Assembly: GCF_022568815.1 (NCBI RefSeq)
Contig: NZ_JAKZHX010000007.1
Coordinates: 277,748-341,747 of the forward strand
DNA from: Undibacterium paludis
Lineage (GTDB): Bacteria; Pseudomonadota; Gammaproteobacteria; Burkholderiales; Burkholderiaceae_D
Reading direction: 5' to 3'
DNA: 64,000 nucleotides
Positions within the stretch are counted from its first letter, which is position 1. Each line of letters begins with the position of its first letter. Positions 44,616-54,211 of the stretch are shown here, piece by piece. A program made the translations under genes and the position numbers. The notes beneath the pieces are model-generated. The model searched no databases, was not told the DNA's origin, and saw only the letters and a program-made list of their open reading frames with translations.

Positions 44616-46139
44616 TTACAAACCCAGCTTCGCCGCCAATCCTATGCGCTGCAGTTTCCCGGTAGCTCCCTTGGGTATCTCTTCCAGGAACAGTATCTTG
44701 CGCGGTATCTTGAAATCGGCCAGACGTATTGCGGCAAACTCACGCAATTCTTTCTCTGTTGCCGTCACGCCTTCGCGCAATACCACGGCTGCGCCAACTT
44801 CCTCCCCCAGCTTGTCATGGGGAATGCCGAAGGTAACCACCTGCTGCACAGCCGGATGATCCATCAGGATTTCATCCACCTCACGCGGCGAAATTTTCTC
44901 ACCGCCACGGCTGATGATTTCTTTCAGGCGACCTGTGATGCTCAGGTAACCATCTGCATCCATCACCCCCTGGTCGCCGGTACGAAACCAGCCGTTGGTG
45001 TAGGCTTCTGCATTGGCTTTGGGATTGCTCTCATAACCGGCTGTCACGTTCGGGCCGCGGATGACGATCTCGCCTGTCATGCCACGCTCCAGCAACTTGC
45101 CATCGACATCCATGATCGCTACTTCAGGGCCGGCAGCAATGCCAACCGTGCCAGGTATGCGTTTGGCTGGCGGCAATGGATTGCTGGCCATCTGGTGTGC
45201 CGCCTCGGTCATGCCATAGGCTTCAATCAGGGGGGTGTTAAACGTCGCTTCCAGCTCGGCGATGACCTGTGGCGGCATGGAAGAAGACGATGAACGTATG
45301 AAGCGCAAAGGGTTTGCGGCAATCACATCCTGGTTTTGTGCAGCGCGCGCAACGATGGTCTGGTGCATGGTAGGTACGGCGGTATACCAGCTCGGTCTGG
45401 CTTCAGCCATCCAGGCAAAGAATTTCAGTGCATTAAAACCTGGCGTGCAAAAGATGGCGCTGCCGGCAGACAAGGGGGCCAGCAAACCCGCAACCAATCC
45501 ATGGATGTGGAACAGCGGCATGATATTGAGGCCACGGTCACTTGCAGTCAACTGCAGGTTGTCGCGCACATTACATGCGGAAGCGCAGATATTGATATTG
45601 GATAGCGGCACAATCTTGGGGCGTGAGGTGGTGCCCGAGGTATGCAGGATCAGACCGATATCTTCCGGCGCTGCCATGCCGGCCATCGCTGGCGCACTGG
45701 TCGGCTGTGGACTCGCCTGTGTCAACGTAAAAGCACCTGCCCCTTCTTCACCTGGTGTTAATTCCAGTACCTGTATCTTGAGCTTGTCAGCAATTGCCAG
45801 CGCTGGCGAAGTACTGCCCTTTTCCACAACCAGCGCCTTGGCCTGCAGGTCGGATAGATAAAATTCAAACTCATCGGCACGATACACCGGATTAAGCGGC
45901 GCAGCTGTCGCGCCGGCCGCGATACAGACAAAAGCGCTGGCCATGTCAGGACCATTCGGTAAAACGATGGCGACCCTGTCCTGGCGACCGATGCCAAAGC
46001 TGTTCAGTGTGGCCACCGTTTTTTGCTGGTTGGTGCGCAGGTCACGATAAGTCAGCGGCCTGGCGCCCGGCGCTTGCAGTGCGATGGCATCGTCAGCACC
46101 AACAGAGAGTAATTCAACGAGCGAAGAATATCTTTGCAT
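44616..46139 (-). CDS. AMP-forming acyl-CoA synthetase, possibly oxalate--CoA ligase type
   Basis: A 507-residue adenylate-forming enzyme that would activate a carboxylic acid with ATP and join it to CoA. The phosphate-binding loop reads LHTSGTTSRPKIVPL, the adenine motif EAYGMTEAAHQM, and the hinge and C-terminal motifs GWFRTGDQGVMDADGYL and ITGRLKEIISRGGEKISPREVDE; the catalytic Lys lies in GATGKLQR. I start at 46139, where GGAAAG precedes the ATG. Overall pattern is close to Pcs60/AAE3-type oxalate--CoA ligases, and an oxalate/formate-antiporter-like gene is nearby, but substrate is an inference. Confidence 0.85.
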   Translation of the reverse strand: MQRYSSLVELLSVGADDAIALQAPGARPLTYRDLRTNQQKTVATLNSFGIGRQDRVAIVLPNGPDMASAFVCIAAGATAAPLNPVYRADEFEFYLSDLQAKALVVEKGSTSPALAIADKLKIQVLELTPGEEGAGAFTLTQASPQPTSAPAMAGMAAPEDIGLILHTSGTTSRPKIVPLSNINICASACNVRDNLQLTASDRGLNIMPLFHIHGLVAGLLAPLSAGSAIFCTPGFNALKFFAWMAEARPSWYTAVPTMHQTIVARAAQNQDVIAANPLRFIRSSSSSMPPQVIAELEATFNTPLIEAYGMTEAAHQMASNPLPPAKRIPGTVGIAAGPEVAIMDVDGKLLERGMTGEIVIRGPNVTAGYESNPKANAEAYTNGWFRTGDQGVMDADGYLSITGRLKEIISRGGEKISPREVDEILMDHPAVQQVVTFGIPHDKLGEEVGAAVVLREGVTATEKELREFAAIRLADFKIPRKILFLEEIPKGATGKLQRIGLAAKLGL

Positions 46140-46222
46140 GATAGCTTTCCAAGGTAAAAATGAATTCTTTACTTCCTCTAAATCCATACAAGCAAGCACC
46201 GTTGCATGAGCAACAATGTCGC

Positions 46223-47227
46223 TTATGCCTGTATGCGCAGCTTGCCGTGCTGTTCTTGCACGGTGCGTGCGAGCAAGGCAGCCAGTGCGTACACAGCCTC
46301 TATATTTGGCGTAGGCGTATCGGTGATCCTGCCCATTTCGATAACTGTACCAACCAGGGCCTCAAGCTCTATCGGCCTGCCAGCTTCGATGTCCTGCAAC
46401 ATCGATGTCTTGTGTTTGCCGACTGCGGCCGCACCGGCAATGCGTCGGTCCAGTGTCACCTTGAAATTGACACCAAGTTTTTCGCCTATGGTCTGGCCTT
46501 CACGCATCATGCGCGCCACCAGTTCACGTGTCGGTGAAAATTCGCAGATATCGACCAGGGTTGCATGAGTCAGCGCGCTGATGGGATTAAAACTCAGGTT
46601 ACCCCAAAGCTTGACCCAGAGTTCTGAACGGATGTCAGAAGAAACCGGCGCCTTGAATCCCGCCTGGCGCAAGACGTCGGCCAGCATGTGTATGCGCGGC
46701 GTATCACTGCCGTCAATCTCACCCAGTGAAAAACGGTTACCCTCTATATGCTGTATCACGCCGGGAGCAACAATCTCACAAGCCGGGTACACAATGCAAC
46801 CAATAACCCTGGCAACGTCTATATGCGCCGATATAGCACCGCCAGGGTCCACCGCTTCCACACGGCGCCCTTCGTATGCACCACCATGTTTGTGAAAATA
46901 CCACCAGGGCACGCCGTTTTGCGCTGTCACGACGATGGACTCTGGTCCCAGCAGAGCAGGTATGTCGGCAGCCACTGCGGCGACCTGATGTGCTTTCATG
47001 CCGAGGATGACGATATCCTGTACAGGCAAATCCGCGACACGGTCAGTGGCGTATAGTTGCGCGACATGTTCGCTGCCATCGTCCATGATCAGCTTCATGC
47101 CGTTTTCGCGCACGGCCTGTAAATTGGCGCCACGTATGACAACGCTGACCTCGTGCCCTATCTGGGCCAGCTTGACTGCCAGATAACCACCAATCGCGCC
47201 TGCACCTACTACCGCTATTTTCATCAT
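46223..47227 (-). CDS. 2-dehydropantoate 2-reductase family oxidoreductase (PanE/ApbA)
   Basis: A 334-residue NADPH-dependent enzyme of the ketopantoate reductase family. The Rossmann motif KIAVVGAGAIGGYLAVKL opens it, the C-terminal half is helical with NPISALTHATL and a catalytic-type Lys (LWVKLWGNLSFN). True PanE makes pantoate for CoA, but this copy lies in an operon with an FAA-hydrolase-like and an acyl-CoA ligase gene, so a paralogue acting on another 2-oxo acid is possible. It overlaps the upstream gene by four bases. Confidence 0.87.
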   Translation of the reverse strand: MMKIAVVGAGAIGGYLAVKLAQIGHEVSVVIRGANLQAVRENGMKLIMDDGSEHVAQLYATDRVADLPVQDIVILGMKAHQVAAVAADIPALLGPESIVVTAQNGVPWWYFHKHGGAYEGRRVEAVDPGGAISAHIDVARVIGCIVYPACEIVAPGVIQHIEGNRFSLGEIDGSDTPRIHMLADVLRQAGFKAPVSSDIRSELWVKLWGNLSFNPISALTHATLVDICEFSPTRELVARMMREGQTIGEKLGVNFKVTLDRRIAGAAAVGKHKTSMLQDIEAGRPIELEALVGTVIEMGRITDTPTPNIEAVYALAALLARTVQEQHGKLRIQA

Positions 47228-48000
47228 GTCCCTTCCTCAAAAGTATTACGCAGGCTGCCTATGCCTTCTATCACAACTTCGACCACCTGGCCGTTACGCA
47301 TGGGGCCGGCGCCCAGCGAGGTGCCGCAGGCAATCACATCGCCAGGGTATAAAGTCATCTCGCGTGAAATTATGCTGACTATCTGCGCCGGAGCAAAGAT
47401 CATATCGCGACAGGCATAATTTTGTCGCTCCCTGCCGTTTAAAAAAGTTTTCACCGTCAAGGTTTGCGGGTCCAGCCCGGTAGTGATTACCGGACCGAAT
47501 ACACCAAAGCTGTCACAGCTCTTGGCTCTGGTCCATTGAGCGAATGAAGCATCACGTTGCAGCAACTCCAATGCTGTCACATCGTTGACACAGGTATAGC
47601 CGAAAATGCAGTCCGTCGCAGCAGCAACGTCAACATGATGACAAGTCTTGCCGATCACGATACCCAGTTCACCTTCATACAGGATTTTGCCGTCGTAAGC
47701 AGGCGGGCGTTTGATGATGCCGTCGTGCGGCAGGTAAGAATTGGATGTCTTGACGAAATACAGAGGTTCAGCGGGAATTGCCTGTCCAAGCTTTTCAGCG
47801 AGTTCATGATAGTTGTTCCACAGACCTATCATTTTTGAAGCCTGGCTGGGTAGCAACAAGCTCACTTCACTCAGGGTCAGCGTATGTCCCGCCGGTTTGG
47901 GATTGTTAAAAATATCACCTTCAAAAACAGTGATGATGTCTGCATCCAGTCGGCCAAAGCCGACTTGTTTGTCATGTTCAAAGCGTAACCAATGTGTCAT
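47224..48000 (-). CDS. Fumarylacetoacetate hydrolase family protein
   Basis: A 258-residue protein of the FAH fold, whose members hydrolyse or decarboxylate beta-diketones and oxoacids using a divalent metal. The metal site is visible in the pattern EGELGIVIGK and GYTCVNDVTA, with a later LYPGDVIACGT motif. I start at the ATG at 48000 (MTHWLRFEHD). It is first in an operon with the PanE-like and acyl-CoA ligase genes. Substrate is unknown. Confidence 0.88.
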   Translation of the reverse strand: MTHWLRFEHDKQVGFGRLDADIITVFEGDIFNNPKPAGHTLTLSEVSLLLPSQASKMIGLWNNYHELAEKLGQAIPAEPLYFVKTSNSYLPHDGIIKRPPAYDGKILYEGELGIVIGKTCHHVDVAAATDCIFGYTCVNDVTALELLQRDASFAQWTRAKSCDSFGVFGPVITTGLDPQTLTVKTFLNGRERQNYACRDMIFAPAQIVSIISREMTLYPGDVIACGTSLGAGPMRNGQVVEVVIEGIGSLRNTFEEGT

Positions 48001-48258
48001 ATATACAAGCAAATACGAGCAGTTATGTGGAGTTGTAGAAACAACAACAACGGCACTCTGTCGAGTAAATAAACATATGCCAAATGCAAAATTGTTAAAT
48101 TACATTAAATGAATTATTATAGTCTGGCCAGTTCGGCATGCAAATTCGGCAAAGGAACTTACACCAATATTCGCATAGATTTGACAAGTATTGCCACAAA
48201 TTAATACCGCTGCACTATTTCCATTCAACCTAAAGATTTTGATAAAAAGGACAGGCGC

Positions 48259-49533
48259 ATGACAACGGAAATATCACTCACGCCAGAACTTCCCGCCGTA
48301 AAAACTGCCTCGCAGTATCGCTGGTTGCAACTGTTGCTTGGCATAATTTGTATGGCGATGATCGCCAATCTTCAATATGGCTGGACCTTGTTTGTCGATC
48401 CCCTCGATCAAAAATATCACTGGGGCCGCAAGGCCATTCAAGTTGCCTTTTTTATTTTCGTTTTTACTGAAACCTGGCTAGTACCTGTAGAAGGCTACCT
48501 GGTTGACCGCTTCGGTCCCAGGCCTGTGGTGCTGGTTGGCGGCCTGCTGATCGGTCTGGCCTGGTTCATGAATGCCCATGCAGATTCACTGACCATGCTG
48601 TACATCGCCGCAGCGATTGGCGGTATCGGTGCTGGCGCCGTATACGGCACCTGTGTGGGTAATGCGCTTAAATGGTTTCCGGATCGCCGCGGCCTGGCGG
48701 CAGGCCTGACAGCTGCCGGATTTGGCATGGGGTCGGCACTGACCATCATCCCGATATCAGCCATGATCAAGAGCAGCGGCTATGAAACGGCTTTCCTGTA
48801 TTTTGGTCTGGGCCAGGGACTGGTCGTGTTTTTACTGTCATTCTTGCTGAGCACACCAAAGAATGCGCCGGCTGCGCCAGCGCCACGCATCAGTCAGACC
48901 AAGGTGGACTTTACATGGAAACAGATGATCAAGACACCCGTGTTCTGGGTCATGTACCTGATGTTTGTCATGATGGCAGCCGGTGGTCTGGTCGCCACAG
49001 CACAACTGGCCCCTATCGCCAAGGATTTCAAGATTGCTGAAATCCCTGTATCGCTGATCGGTTTCACCTTGCCAGCGCTGACGTTTGCGCTGTCACTGGA
49101 CCGCATTTTCAATGGCATTACCCGCCCCTTCTTTGGCTGGGTGTCTGACAATATAGGCCGTGAAAACACCATGTTCATCGCCTTCAGCATGGAAGCCGTG
49201 GGCATACTGGCGCTGAGCATCTTTGGCAAAGACCCTGTCTATTTCGTCTTGTTGACCGGCCTGGTATTTTTTGGCTGGGGTGAAATCTACAGCCTTTTCC
49301 CATCCACTTGCGGTGACACCTTCGGCAGCAAGTTTGCCACGACCAATGCCGGTTTGCTGTATACCGCCAAAGGCACGGCATCCCTGCTGGTACCGCTGTC
49401 AGTCTATGTTGTGGAAGCCTATAAAGGCTGGCATGAAGTGTTCTACATCGCTGCTGGCATGAATGCCCTGGCTGCCATCATGGCATTGGCCGTTCTCAAA
49501 CCCATGCGCGCACGCATGCGTAATTTGCAGTGA
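48259..49533 (+). CDS. Oxalate/formate antiporter-type MFS carrier (OxlT-like)
   Basis: A 424-residue, 12-helix MFS protein. Sequence features of the OxlT group are seen: NLQYGWTLFVDPLDQKYHW, the loop VDRFGPRPVVLVGGLL, and AVYGTCVGNALKWFPDRRGLAAGLTAAGFGMG. OxlT of Oxalobacter exchanges oxalate for formate, but many relatives carry other monocarboxylates, so the substrate is not certain. It is divergent from the FAH operon. A perfect TTGACA lies at 48181-48186 in the shared 258 bp spacer, with only a weak -10. Confidence 0.86.
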   Translation: MTTEISLTPELPAVKTASQYRWLQLLLGIICMAMIANLQYGWTLFVDPLDQKYHWGRKAIQVAFFIFVFTETWLVPVEGYLVDRFGPRPVVLVGGLLIGLAWFMNAHADSLTMLYIAAAIGGIGAGAVYGTCVGNALKWFPDRRGLAAGLTAAGFGMGSALTIIPISAMIKSSGYETAFLYFGLGQGLVVFLLSFLLSTPKNAPAAPAPRISQTKVDFTWKQMIKTPVFWVMYLMFVMMAAGGLVATAQLAPIAKDFKIAEIPVSLIGFTLPALTFALSLDRIFNGITRPFFGWVSDNIGRENTMFIAFSMEAVGILALSIFGKDPVYFVLLTGLVFFGWGEIYSLFPSTCGDTFGSKFATTNAGLLYTAKGTASLLVPLSVYVVEAYKGWHEVFYIAAGMNALAAIMALAVLKPMRARMRNLQ

Positions 49534-49570
49534 AGCAGCGCAAAGCTGCCTGAAACAAAGCAACCAAGCA

Positions 49571-49615
49571 AAACGCAGTAAACAGTGGTGAAAGCAAGCC
49601 ACTTTTACTGCGTTT
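49571..49615 (+). terminator. Terminator after the OxlT-like gene
   Basis: AAACGCAGTAAA-C-AGTGG pairs with CCACT-T-TTTACTGCGTTT around a short loop. The stem is long, the poly-U tail short (TTTATTATT). It stands between this gene and a convergent one and may serve both. Confidence 0.7.
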
Positions 49616-49684
49616 ATTATTGGATGATTTCAGATAATCCGTTGCAACGTGCCAGCCTCTGATTAGAAGTGAGGCGGGCTTCCT

Positions 49685-50410
49685 TCAGCTACCATGCTGC
49701 ATCTCGGCCATGACTGCATTTTGTATGCCTTCAATGGTTTTTTCCCTCTGCATTTTTTGCAAAATCTCAGTAAGGGCAGGCACCAATGCTGCATGCTTCT
49801 TGTTGAGATAATGAAATACAGGGAAAGTTGCCAACGGCGGTGTCAGTACCGAAATGTTGGTCTGCTTCATTTCGTCCAGCGCAGCCTGACCAGAGATACG
49901 GTTTGAGACAACCACATCAGAACGCCCGAGCAGCATTTTCTGAAACGCCTGGCGCACAGTGGGAGCAGACTCCAACTTCATCCCTACGGTGTTTTGTTCA
50001 ATGATTTTGATGCCTTTGACAAAACCTATGGTGTACGGACGCAAGCTCTCCCAGCCATTGACGACAAAATTGGTACCATTCGTAAAAATAACGATTTCAT
50101 AAGTAAGCAAGGGCACGGGAACAATAACCAGATTGGGATAATCCCTGTCCATGCCCAGCCTGCGGTAGAGCTCGCCATCCATTTCGCCGTTGTTCGAACT
50201 GCGCAGAGAACGCTCACCGGGCAAATAATTGATATTGATGCTCCACCCCAGCTTGCGGTAGGCGATTTCCATGATTTTTTCCGCTATTTTTGTCGCTGGG
50301 TCTTTTTCTATCAAGGTAGAAATTTGCAGCACCTTGCTTTCCTGCGAGAGGACAACAGACGGTGCCAATCCTGACAGGCAGGCAAGCTTTAATAAAGTTC
50401 TTCGTTGCAT
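49685..50410 (-). CDS. Periplasmic substrate-binding protein (bacterial SBP family 3-like)
   Basis: A 241-residue protein with an N-terminal signal (RRTLLKLACLSGLAPSVVLSQ). The body resembles family-3 solute-binding proteins (amino acid type): KLGWSININYLPGERSLRSSNNGEMDGEL near residues 52-80 and a later FQKMLLGRSDVVVSN. Such short stand-alone copies are frequent in beta-proteobacteria and often lack transporter partners, as here. Ligand unknown. Confidence 0.8.
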   Translation of the reverse strand: MQRRTLLKLACLSGLAPSVVLSQESKVLQISTLIEKDPATKIAEKIMEIAYRKLGWSININYLPGERSLRSSNNGEMDGELYRRLGMDRDYPNLVIVPVPLLTYEIVIFTNGTNFVVNGWESLRPYTIGFVKGIKIIEQNTVGMKLESAPTVRQAFQKMLLGRSDVVVSNRISGQAALDEMKQTNISVLTPPLATFPVFHYLNKKHAALVPALTEILQKMQREKTIEGIQNAVMAEMQHGS

Positions 50411-50680
50411 GGCCTACTCCCTGTACACAAGCGAATATGACTTTCACATGCACAGGATAGAACGAATTCTGATTAAAAAATACAGCTCGCCTGAGTGATT
50501 TATCGTCATGAAACAGAAAATGACAAATGTTTGCAAACAAGCCTTATTGAAAATTCAACTCGTTCATGCCCCCATAACGATAAATAAAAAAGCCTGCCTG
50601 CAAGCAAGACTGAAATTTTGAAAGGATTTTAACAACCAGGCGTGTCAGAAAAATTCAGAATACTTCATTCACCTTTCTGG

Positions 50681-51253
50681 TCAACTTGCACTTTTTTCTC
50701 GAAGCGATGCTTCAATATCGACATGCAGAGCCACAGCATTTTCGACACCAATAATCATCGGCGGTCCGAAGCGTTTGATAACAAGACCTGCGCGGCGCAG
50801 CATGCGCTCGATTGCTGTCGTAGTGACGGTGACATAGTATTTTATTCCAACGCGATGCCCGTAACGGATAATCTCTTCTATCGAATGTAAGGCAACGTGT
50901 GAGAATCCAAAAGAATGCTGGCCTTCGGTTTCGATTGCGAAGCGACTCAGTTCCCATACTTCTGCGTCGTCAGGTGCATCGGCCCCATGGAGCAGTTGGG
51001 GAAACGTATCTTTCAACATGTAAGGGCCGACTGTCGGCAAGAGACGCCAGCAGCCACGAATGATGCCGTTGGGTTCGCGCATCAGCATGTAGTAGGGATC
51101 AACCGCATCGTATCCGTCGATTTCCATACCGCTGATTATTGGTACATCCCATCCCATTCGATCGTGAAATACTTTGGCTCGCAATTTATGCATGGCACAA
51201 AGATCTCCATGTTTGAATTCTCTTCTGGCACCAATCTCGATCAATAGTGACAT
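50681..51253 (-). CDS. Acyl-homoserine-lactone synthase, LuxI family
   Basis: This 190-residue enzyme makes an N-acyl-homoserine lactone from S-adenosylmethionine and acyl carrier protein. Invariant residues are present: Arg, Phe and Trp in RAKVFHDRMGW, acidic residues in EIDGYDAVD, Arg in GCWRLLPT, and Glu-Arg in VWELSRFAI. GGAG precedes the ATG. A lux box lies 58 bp upstream, so autoinduction by the adjacent LuxR homologue is expected. The acyl chain cannot be predicted. Confidence 0.95.
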   Translation of the reverse strand: MSLLIEIGARREFKHGDLCAMHKLRAKVFHDRMGWDVPIISGMEIDGYDAVDPYYMLMREPNGIIRGCWRLLPTVGPYMLKDTFPQLLHGADAPDDAEVWELSRFAIETEGQHSFGFSHVALHSIEEIIRYGHRVGIKYYVTVTTTAIERMLRRAGLVIKRFGPPMIIGVENAVALHVDIEASLREKSAS

Positions 51254-51310
51254 TTCTGCTCCAAAATGAAAGGGTGGGATTCCATGTTTAAGCAGATTAC
51301 ATAATTTGGT

Positions 51311-51330
51311 AACTAGCAGAGTTGCTAGGT
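51311..51330 (-). promoter_or_regulatory. lux box upstream of the luxI homologue
   Basis: The 20 bp AACTAGCAGAGTTGCTAGGT fits NNCT-N12-AGNN exactly and contains the inverted repeat CTAGCA/TGCTAG around GAGT. It lies 58 bp before the synthase start. Confidence 0.82.
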
Positions 51331-51469
51331 TTCCTGTTTTGTCTCTTTATAAAAAATTTCAGGCTGATATGTCATCCCAATGCTGCAAGGAGCGACGTGC
51401 AATTGCGTCACTCTAAAACTTCGGTGAGGGTATTTTTCATGCAATCTGTGACCATGACGAACCATCCGC

Positions 51470-52192
51470 TCAAAGACTGAGCAAGCCTTGCTGAATGGCT
51501 TTCACAACAGCCTGCTGGCGCGTCATGACTTTGAATTTTTTCTTCGAATTTTCGATATGAAAATTAATCGTAGCTTCTGAGCATGAGAGTATCTGTCCAA
51601 CCTCCCAGGAAGATTTTCCGCACATGACCCATTTCAGACATTCCAGTTCACGTCTGGTCAGGTTCACTTTTGGCAAATCCTCTGTCTTTTCCTGATTCTG
51701 AAAGCGGCGTGATGATTCCAAAGCATAATCCCGAATAAGAGAGATGGCAGCAAGCAGCTCTCCTGAAGTACGCAAGGCATCCGCATTTTTTTCACTGCTG
51801 GCAAAACTGAGAACACCAAATTCACCTGTAGCGCCATGCACAGGTAAGCTGATGCCATTCTGGAGTCCATAGTATTTTGCTTCTTCGTAAAACTCATTTT
51901 GCTCTTTGCTTCTGAATGTATTGCCATCCCATACAATTGGTAGAGCACTTCCCAGACAATGAGTGACGACCGGATCTACAGTATGCAATTGCAGGATATC
52001 GTACTTGCTCCGCCATTCTTTGGAATAATTACTTTGAAGAAAAGCCTGTTCGAAAGGGATTTTTTTTTCAGGGACAACGCCAAAAAGTGCATGATCATAG
52101 CCGCAAATTTCGGCAATGGCACAGAGCGCTGCCCCCCATTTTTCTGATGTGTCGCATTCCAGCAATTTCATGAGTTGTTCCAGTCGAACCAT
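51470..52192 (-). CDS. LuxR-family quorum-sensing regulator with autoinducer domain
   Basis: A 240-residue regulator. The N-terminal autoinducer-binding domain shows the conserved pattern YSKEWRSKYD and DPVV, plus G-x-S-type residues (GLQNGISLPVHG). The C-terminal LuxR helix-turn-helix reads LTRRELECLKWVMCGKSSWEVGQIL and continues to TRQQAVVKAIQQGLL. It is upstream of the synthase gene on the same strand and is its natural partner. Confidence 0.95.
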   Translation of the reverse strand: MVRLEQLMKLLECDTSEKWGAALCAIAEICGYDHALFGVVPEKKIPFEQAFLQSNYSKEWRSKYDILQLHTVDPVVTHCLGSALPIVWDGNTFRSKEQNEFYEEAKYYGLQNGISLPVHGATGEFGVLSFASSEKNADALRTSGELLAAISLIRDYALESSRRFQNQEKTEDLPKVNLTRRELECLKWVMCGKSSWEVGQILSCSEATINFHIENSKKKFKVMTRQQAVVKAIQQGLLSL

Positions 52193-52948
52193 GTTCTCCC
52201 ACCTCGTCCAAATATATTTGTTCGAATTGATATGACATACGTTTCATTTATGAGCTCCGACACCGCTTTGAAATGTGCTGTGTCTTTTCAATACATTGAT
52301 ACTTCTCGAGCAGACATAAAAATGCTCTGCTGTCCGCGCCGGGCAGGAATTGGAAAATGGAGGAATATCGACGATTCCGTTTGATGCTTATTTCTGTTCT
52401 TTTCCAAATACACCAAGCTATTGAGGCAATCAGCAAGTAGTTGACAAAAACATTTTTACAATAACCAAAACAAGCAATAAAACACTGCATTTATTACATA
52501 TAGGCAATTTTCAGCTTCATCTGTTCACTTTTCTGGGAATTAACACTATTTACTCTTATAGGATTGGGTTCCACTGTAGCAAAAAAAATGTTAAATTAGT
52601 TAAAATACTTGCAAAAATATATTTATTTGGCATCAATATAGTATTTTCACTAAATCAGTGCATTCTGGTATTGCAGAGTTGCGTGTAAATTTTTCTTCAT
52701 GGCAATGATGTGGGGTGACTGTTCTGTATCAGGATTGCGATCACTGTCGCAAAGGGAAAACCACGGAGTGAAATATCAGTATCTGGCAATAATCTGCAGA
52801 CCACGTAACACTGGTTGCATGTCTACAAGATGGTGGCGAGAGTTTGGCAGGGCATGTCTGGAGAATTCGCCTTGAGACATACTGGAATGTGCCGTCAGTG
52901 CAGCATAGGAGGTGTTACGTAGGGTCAGCCAACTTGCATAGAGCTCCG
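52193..52948. other. Gene-free AT-rich spacer
   Basis: About 750 bp between the luxR homologue and the methyltransferase-like gene. No frame has convincing codon use or family similarity, and no clear RNA gene is seen. It probably contains the luxR promoter (right end of luxR) and the 3' region of the next gene. Confidence 0.4.
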
Positions 52949-53791
52949 TTATCGACGGATAAATTTGCGCAAGTTCTGGAACAGCTCCATTGGGCGAGTC
53001 AAAGGGAAATGCGGCTTGTATGTACTCGTCCTGCGTAATATCGCACAGCCGTTCTGATTCAATTTATGCGGCTCTTCAAGAATAAGCACTTCAAGATCCC
53101 CATGAACTTGACGTTGTGCCTTCATCCAAGTGATGGCATCGTACAAGTCGCGTTCACCGGTCACATTGTGAAATACCATAATGCCACCGGAGGGATTGAG
53201 ATGCTCCCAGAATTCCTGGAAGAACTCACGGTATCTGTCGTCATCATTCCAGCACCAGTCAATGGGAACCGCACTTTTTGGCAAGGCAGCACGGCTAAAG
53301 CTCTGACCGCAGAGATGCGTGAAAATGGATTCATGCCCGATCGCCGAGACTGCACCTTTCATCCGCTTGGTGTAATCATGCTCAGCCCCCAGTTTTTCGA
53401 AACTGTAGAGATGCGCATGATAGGGAAAAAGGTAAAAGTGTGGATTGACCTGGCAAGCCTTTTCTCCGGCATCATACCAAGTCAGAAGATGCTGGTTCAG
53501 CGCTTTGTCGATGCGAATATCATCTTGCTCATGCAATTTGCCGTACAAGCCGGAAGAATGTGTCTTGGCAGTAAGCCCCAATGTCTCTTCACGCACGTCT
53601 TCGATATTATCTGCCAGAGCTCGAAGTACGAACAATGTACTATAGCCCGAACCATATTCGACCACAGTTTTCGGGCGTGTCATCCGGATCAGAGAATACA
53701 GCAAATGTGCAATATGCTCCGTTCCTGAACCTGGCCGGAATGGACTGAAATGCGATTGTGCCGTAGCGAAGAAATGAGCGTCGAGTGACAT
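52949..53791 (-). CDS. Class I SAM-dependent methyltransferase-like protein
   Basis: A 280-residue protein. Near residues 40-55 the sequence TVVEYGSGYSTLFVLRAL carries the E-x-G-x-G motif I of Rossmann methyltransferases. A late segment (WEHLNPSGGIMVFHN) is like the post-IV region in which an acidic or His residue holds the acceptor. It lies next to MbtH and assembly-line genes on the opposite strand and could tailor the product, which is inference from position. Confidence 0.65.
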   Translation of the reverse strand: MSLDAHFFATAQSHFSPFRPGSGTEHIAHLLYSLIRMTRPKTVVEYGSGYSTLFVLRALADNIEDVREETLGLTAKTHSSGLYGKLHEQDDIRIDKALNQHLLTWYDAGEKACQVNPHFYLFPYHAHLYSFEKLGAEHDYTKRMKGAVSAIGHESIFTHLCGQSFSRAALPKSAVPIDWCWNDDDRYREFFQEFWEHLNPSGGIMVFHNVTGERDLYDAITWMKAQRQVHGDLEVLILEEPHKLNQNGCAILRRTSTYKPHFPLTRPMELFQNLRKFIRR

Positions 53792-53917
53792 AATGAATCA
53801 CAGGAAATAGCAAGAGTATGTCTATCAATGACGCGCAGACTATCAGCTATGGGTCATGCGCGACATCAAGACAGTGTATCAGCAGCGAGATTTCCTGCGG
53901 CCATAAAAAATACGCAT

Positions 53918-54142
53918 TCAGGCTTCGCTTGATGCAGTACTCATTGCAGCGATCAGACTCTTGGGACGCATGTCAGTCCAGTTGTCCTCCACATATTTCA
54001 GGCAAGCCTGGCGTAATGCAGGGCCAAAACTGAGTGCCCATCCTGCTGGTACCTCACCAAAATGCGGCCACAGCGAATGCTGACCTTCTGCATTCACGAG
54101 GACGCGATACTCGAGTTCGTCATGTTCAAATGGATTGCTCAT
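53918..54142 (-). CDS. MbtH family protein
   Basis: A 74-residue chaperone-like partner of NRPS adenylation domains. The family pattern is complete: NPFEHDE, YRVLVNAEGQHSLWP, VPAGW and CLKYVEDNWTDMRPKSL, with the conserved Trp residues. MbtH proteins bind and activate adenylation domains, so this should serve the NRPS genes starting 1.1 kb away on the other strand. ATG codons at 54145 and 54142 are both usable. Confidence 0.95.
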   Translation of the reverse strand: MSNPFEHDELEYRVLVNAEGQHSLWPHFGEVPAGWALSFGPALRQACLKYVEDNWTDMRPKSLIAAMSTASSEA

Positions 54143-54211
54143 CATGAATCTCCTGATTATGTTGAAAAGGTATGCGCTCGTTGCTCGAGCATTTTTTGTA
54201 AAACGTCACTT

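Noticed and set aside
53066..53728. Plus-strand frame of 220 codons opposite the methyltransferase-like gene
   Set aside because: It is antisense to the better-supported minus-strand gene with the E-x-G-x-G motif and has no recognisable protein pattern.
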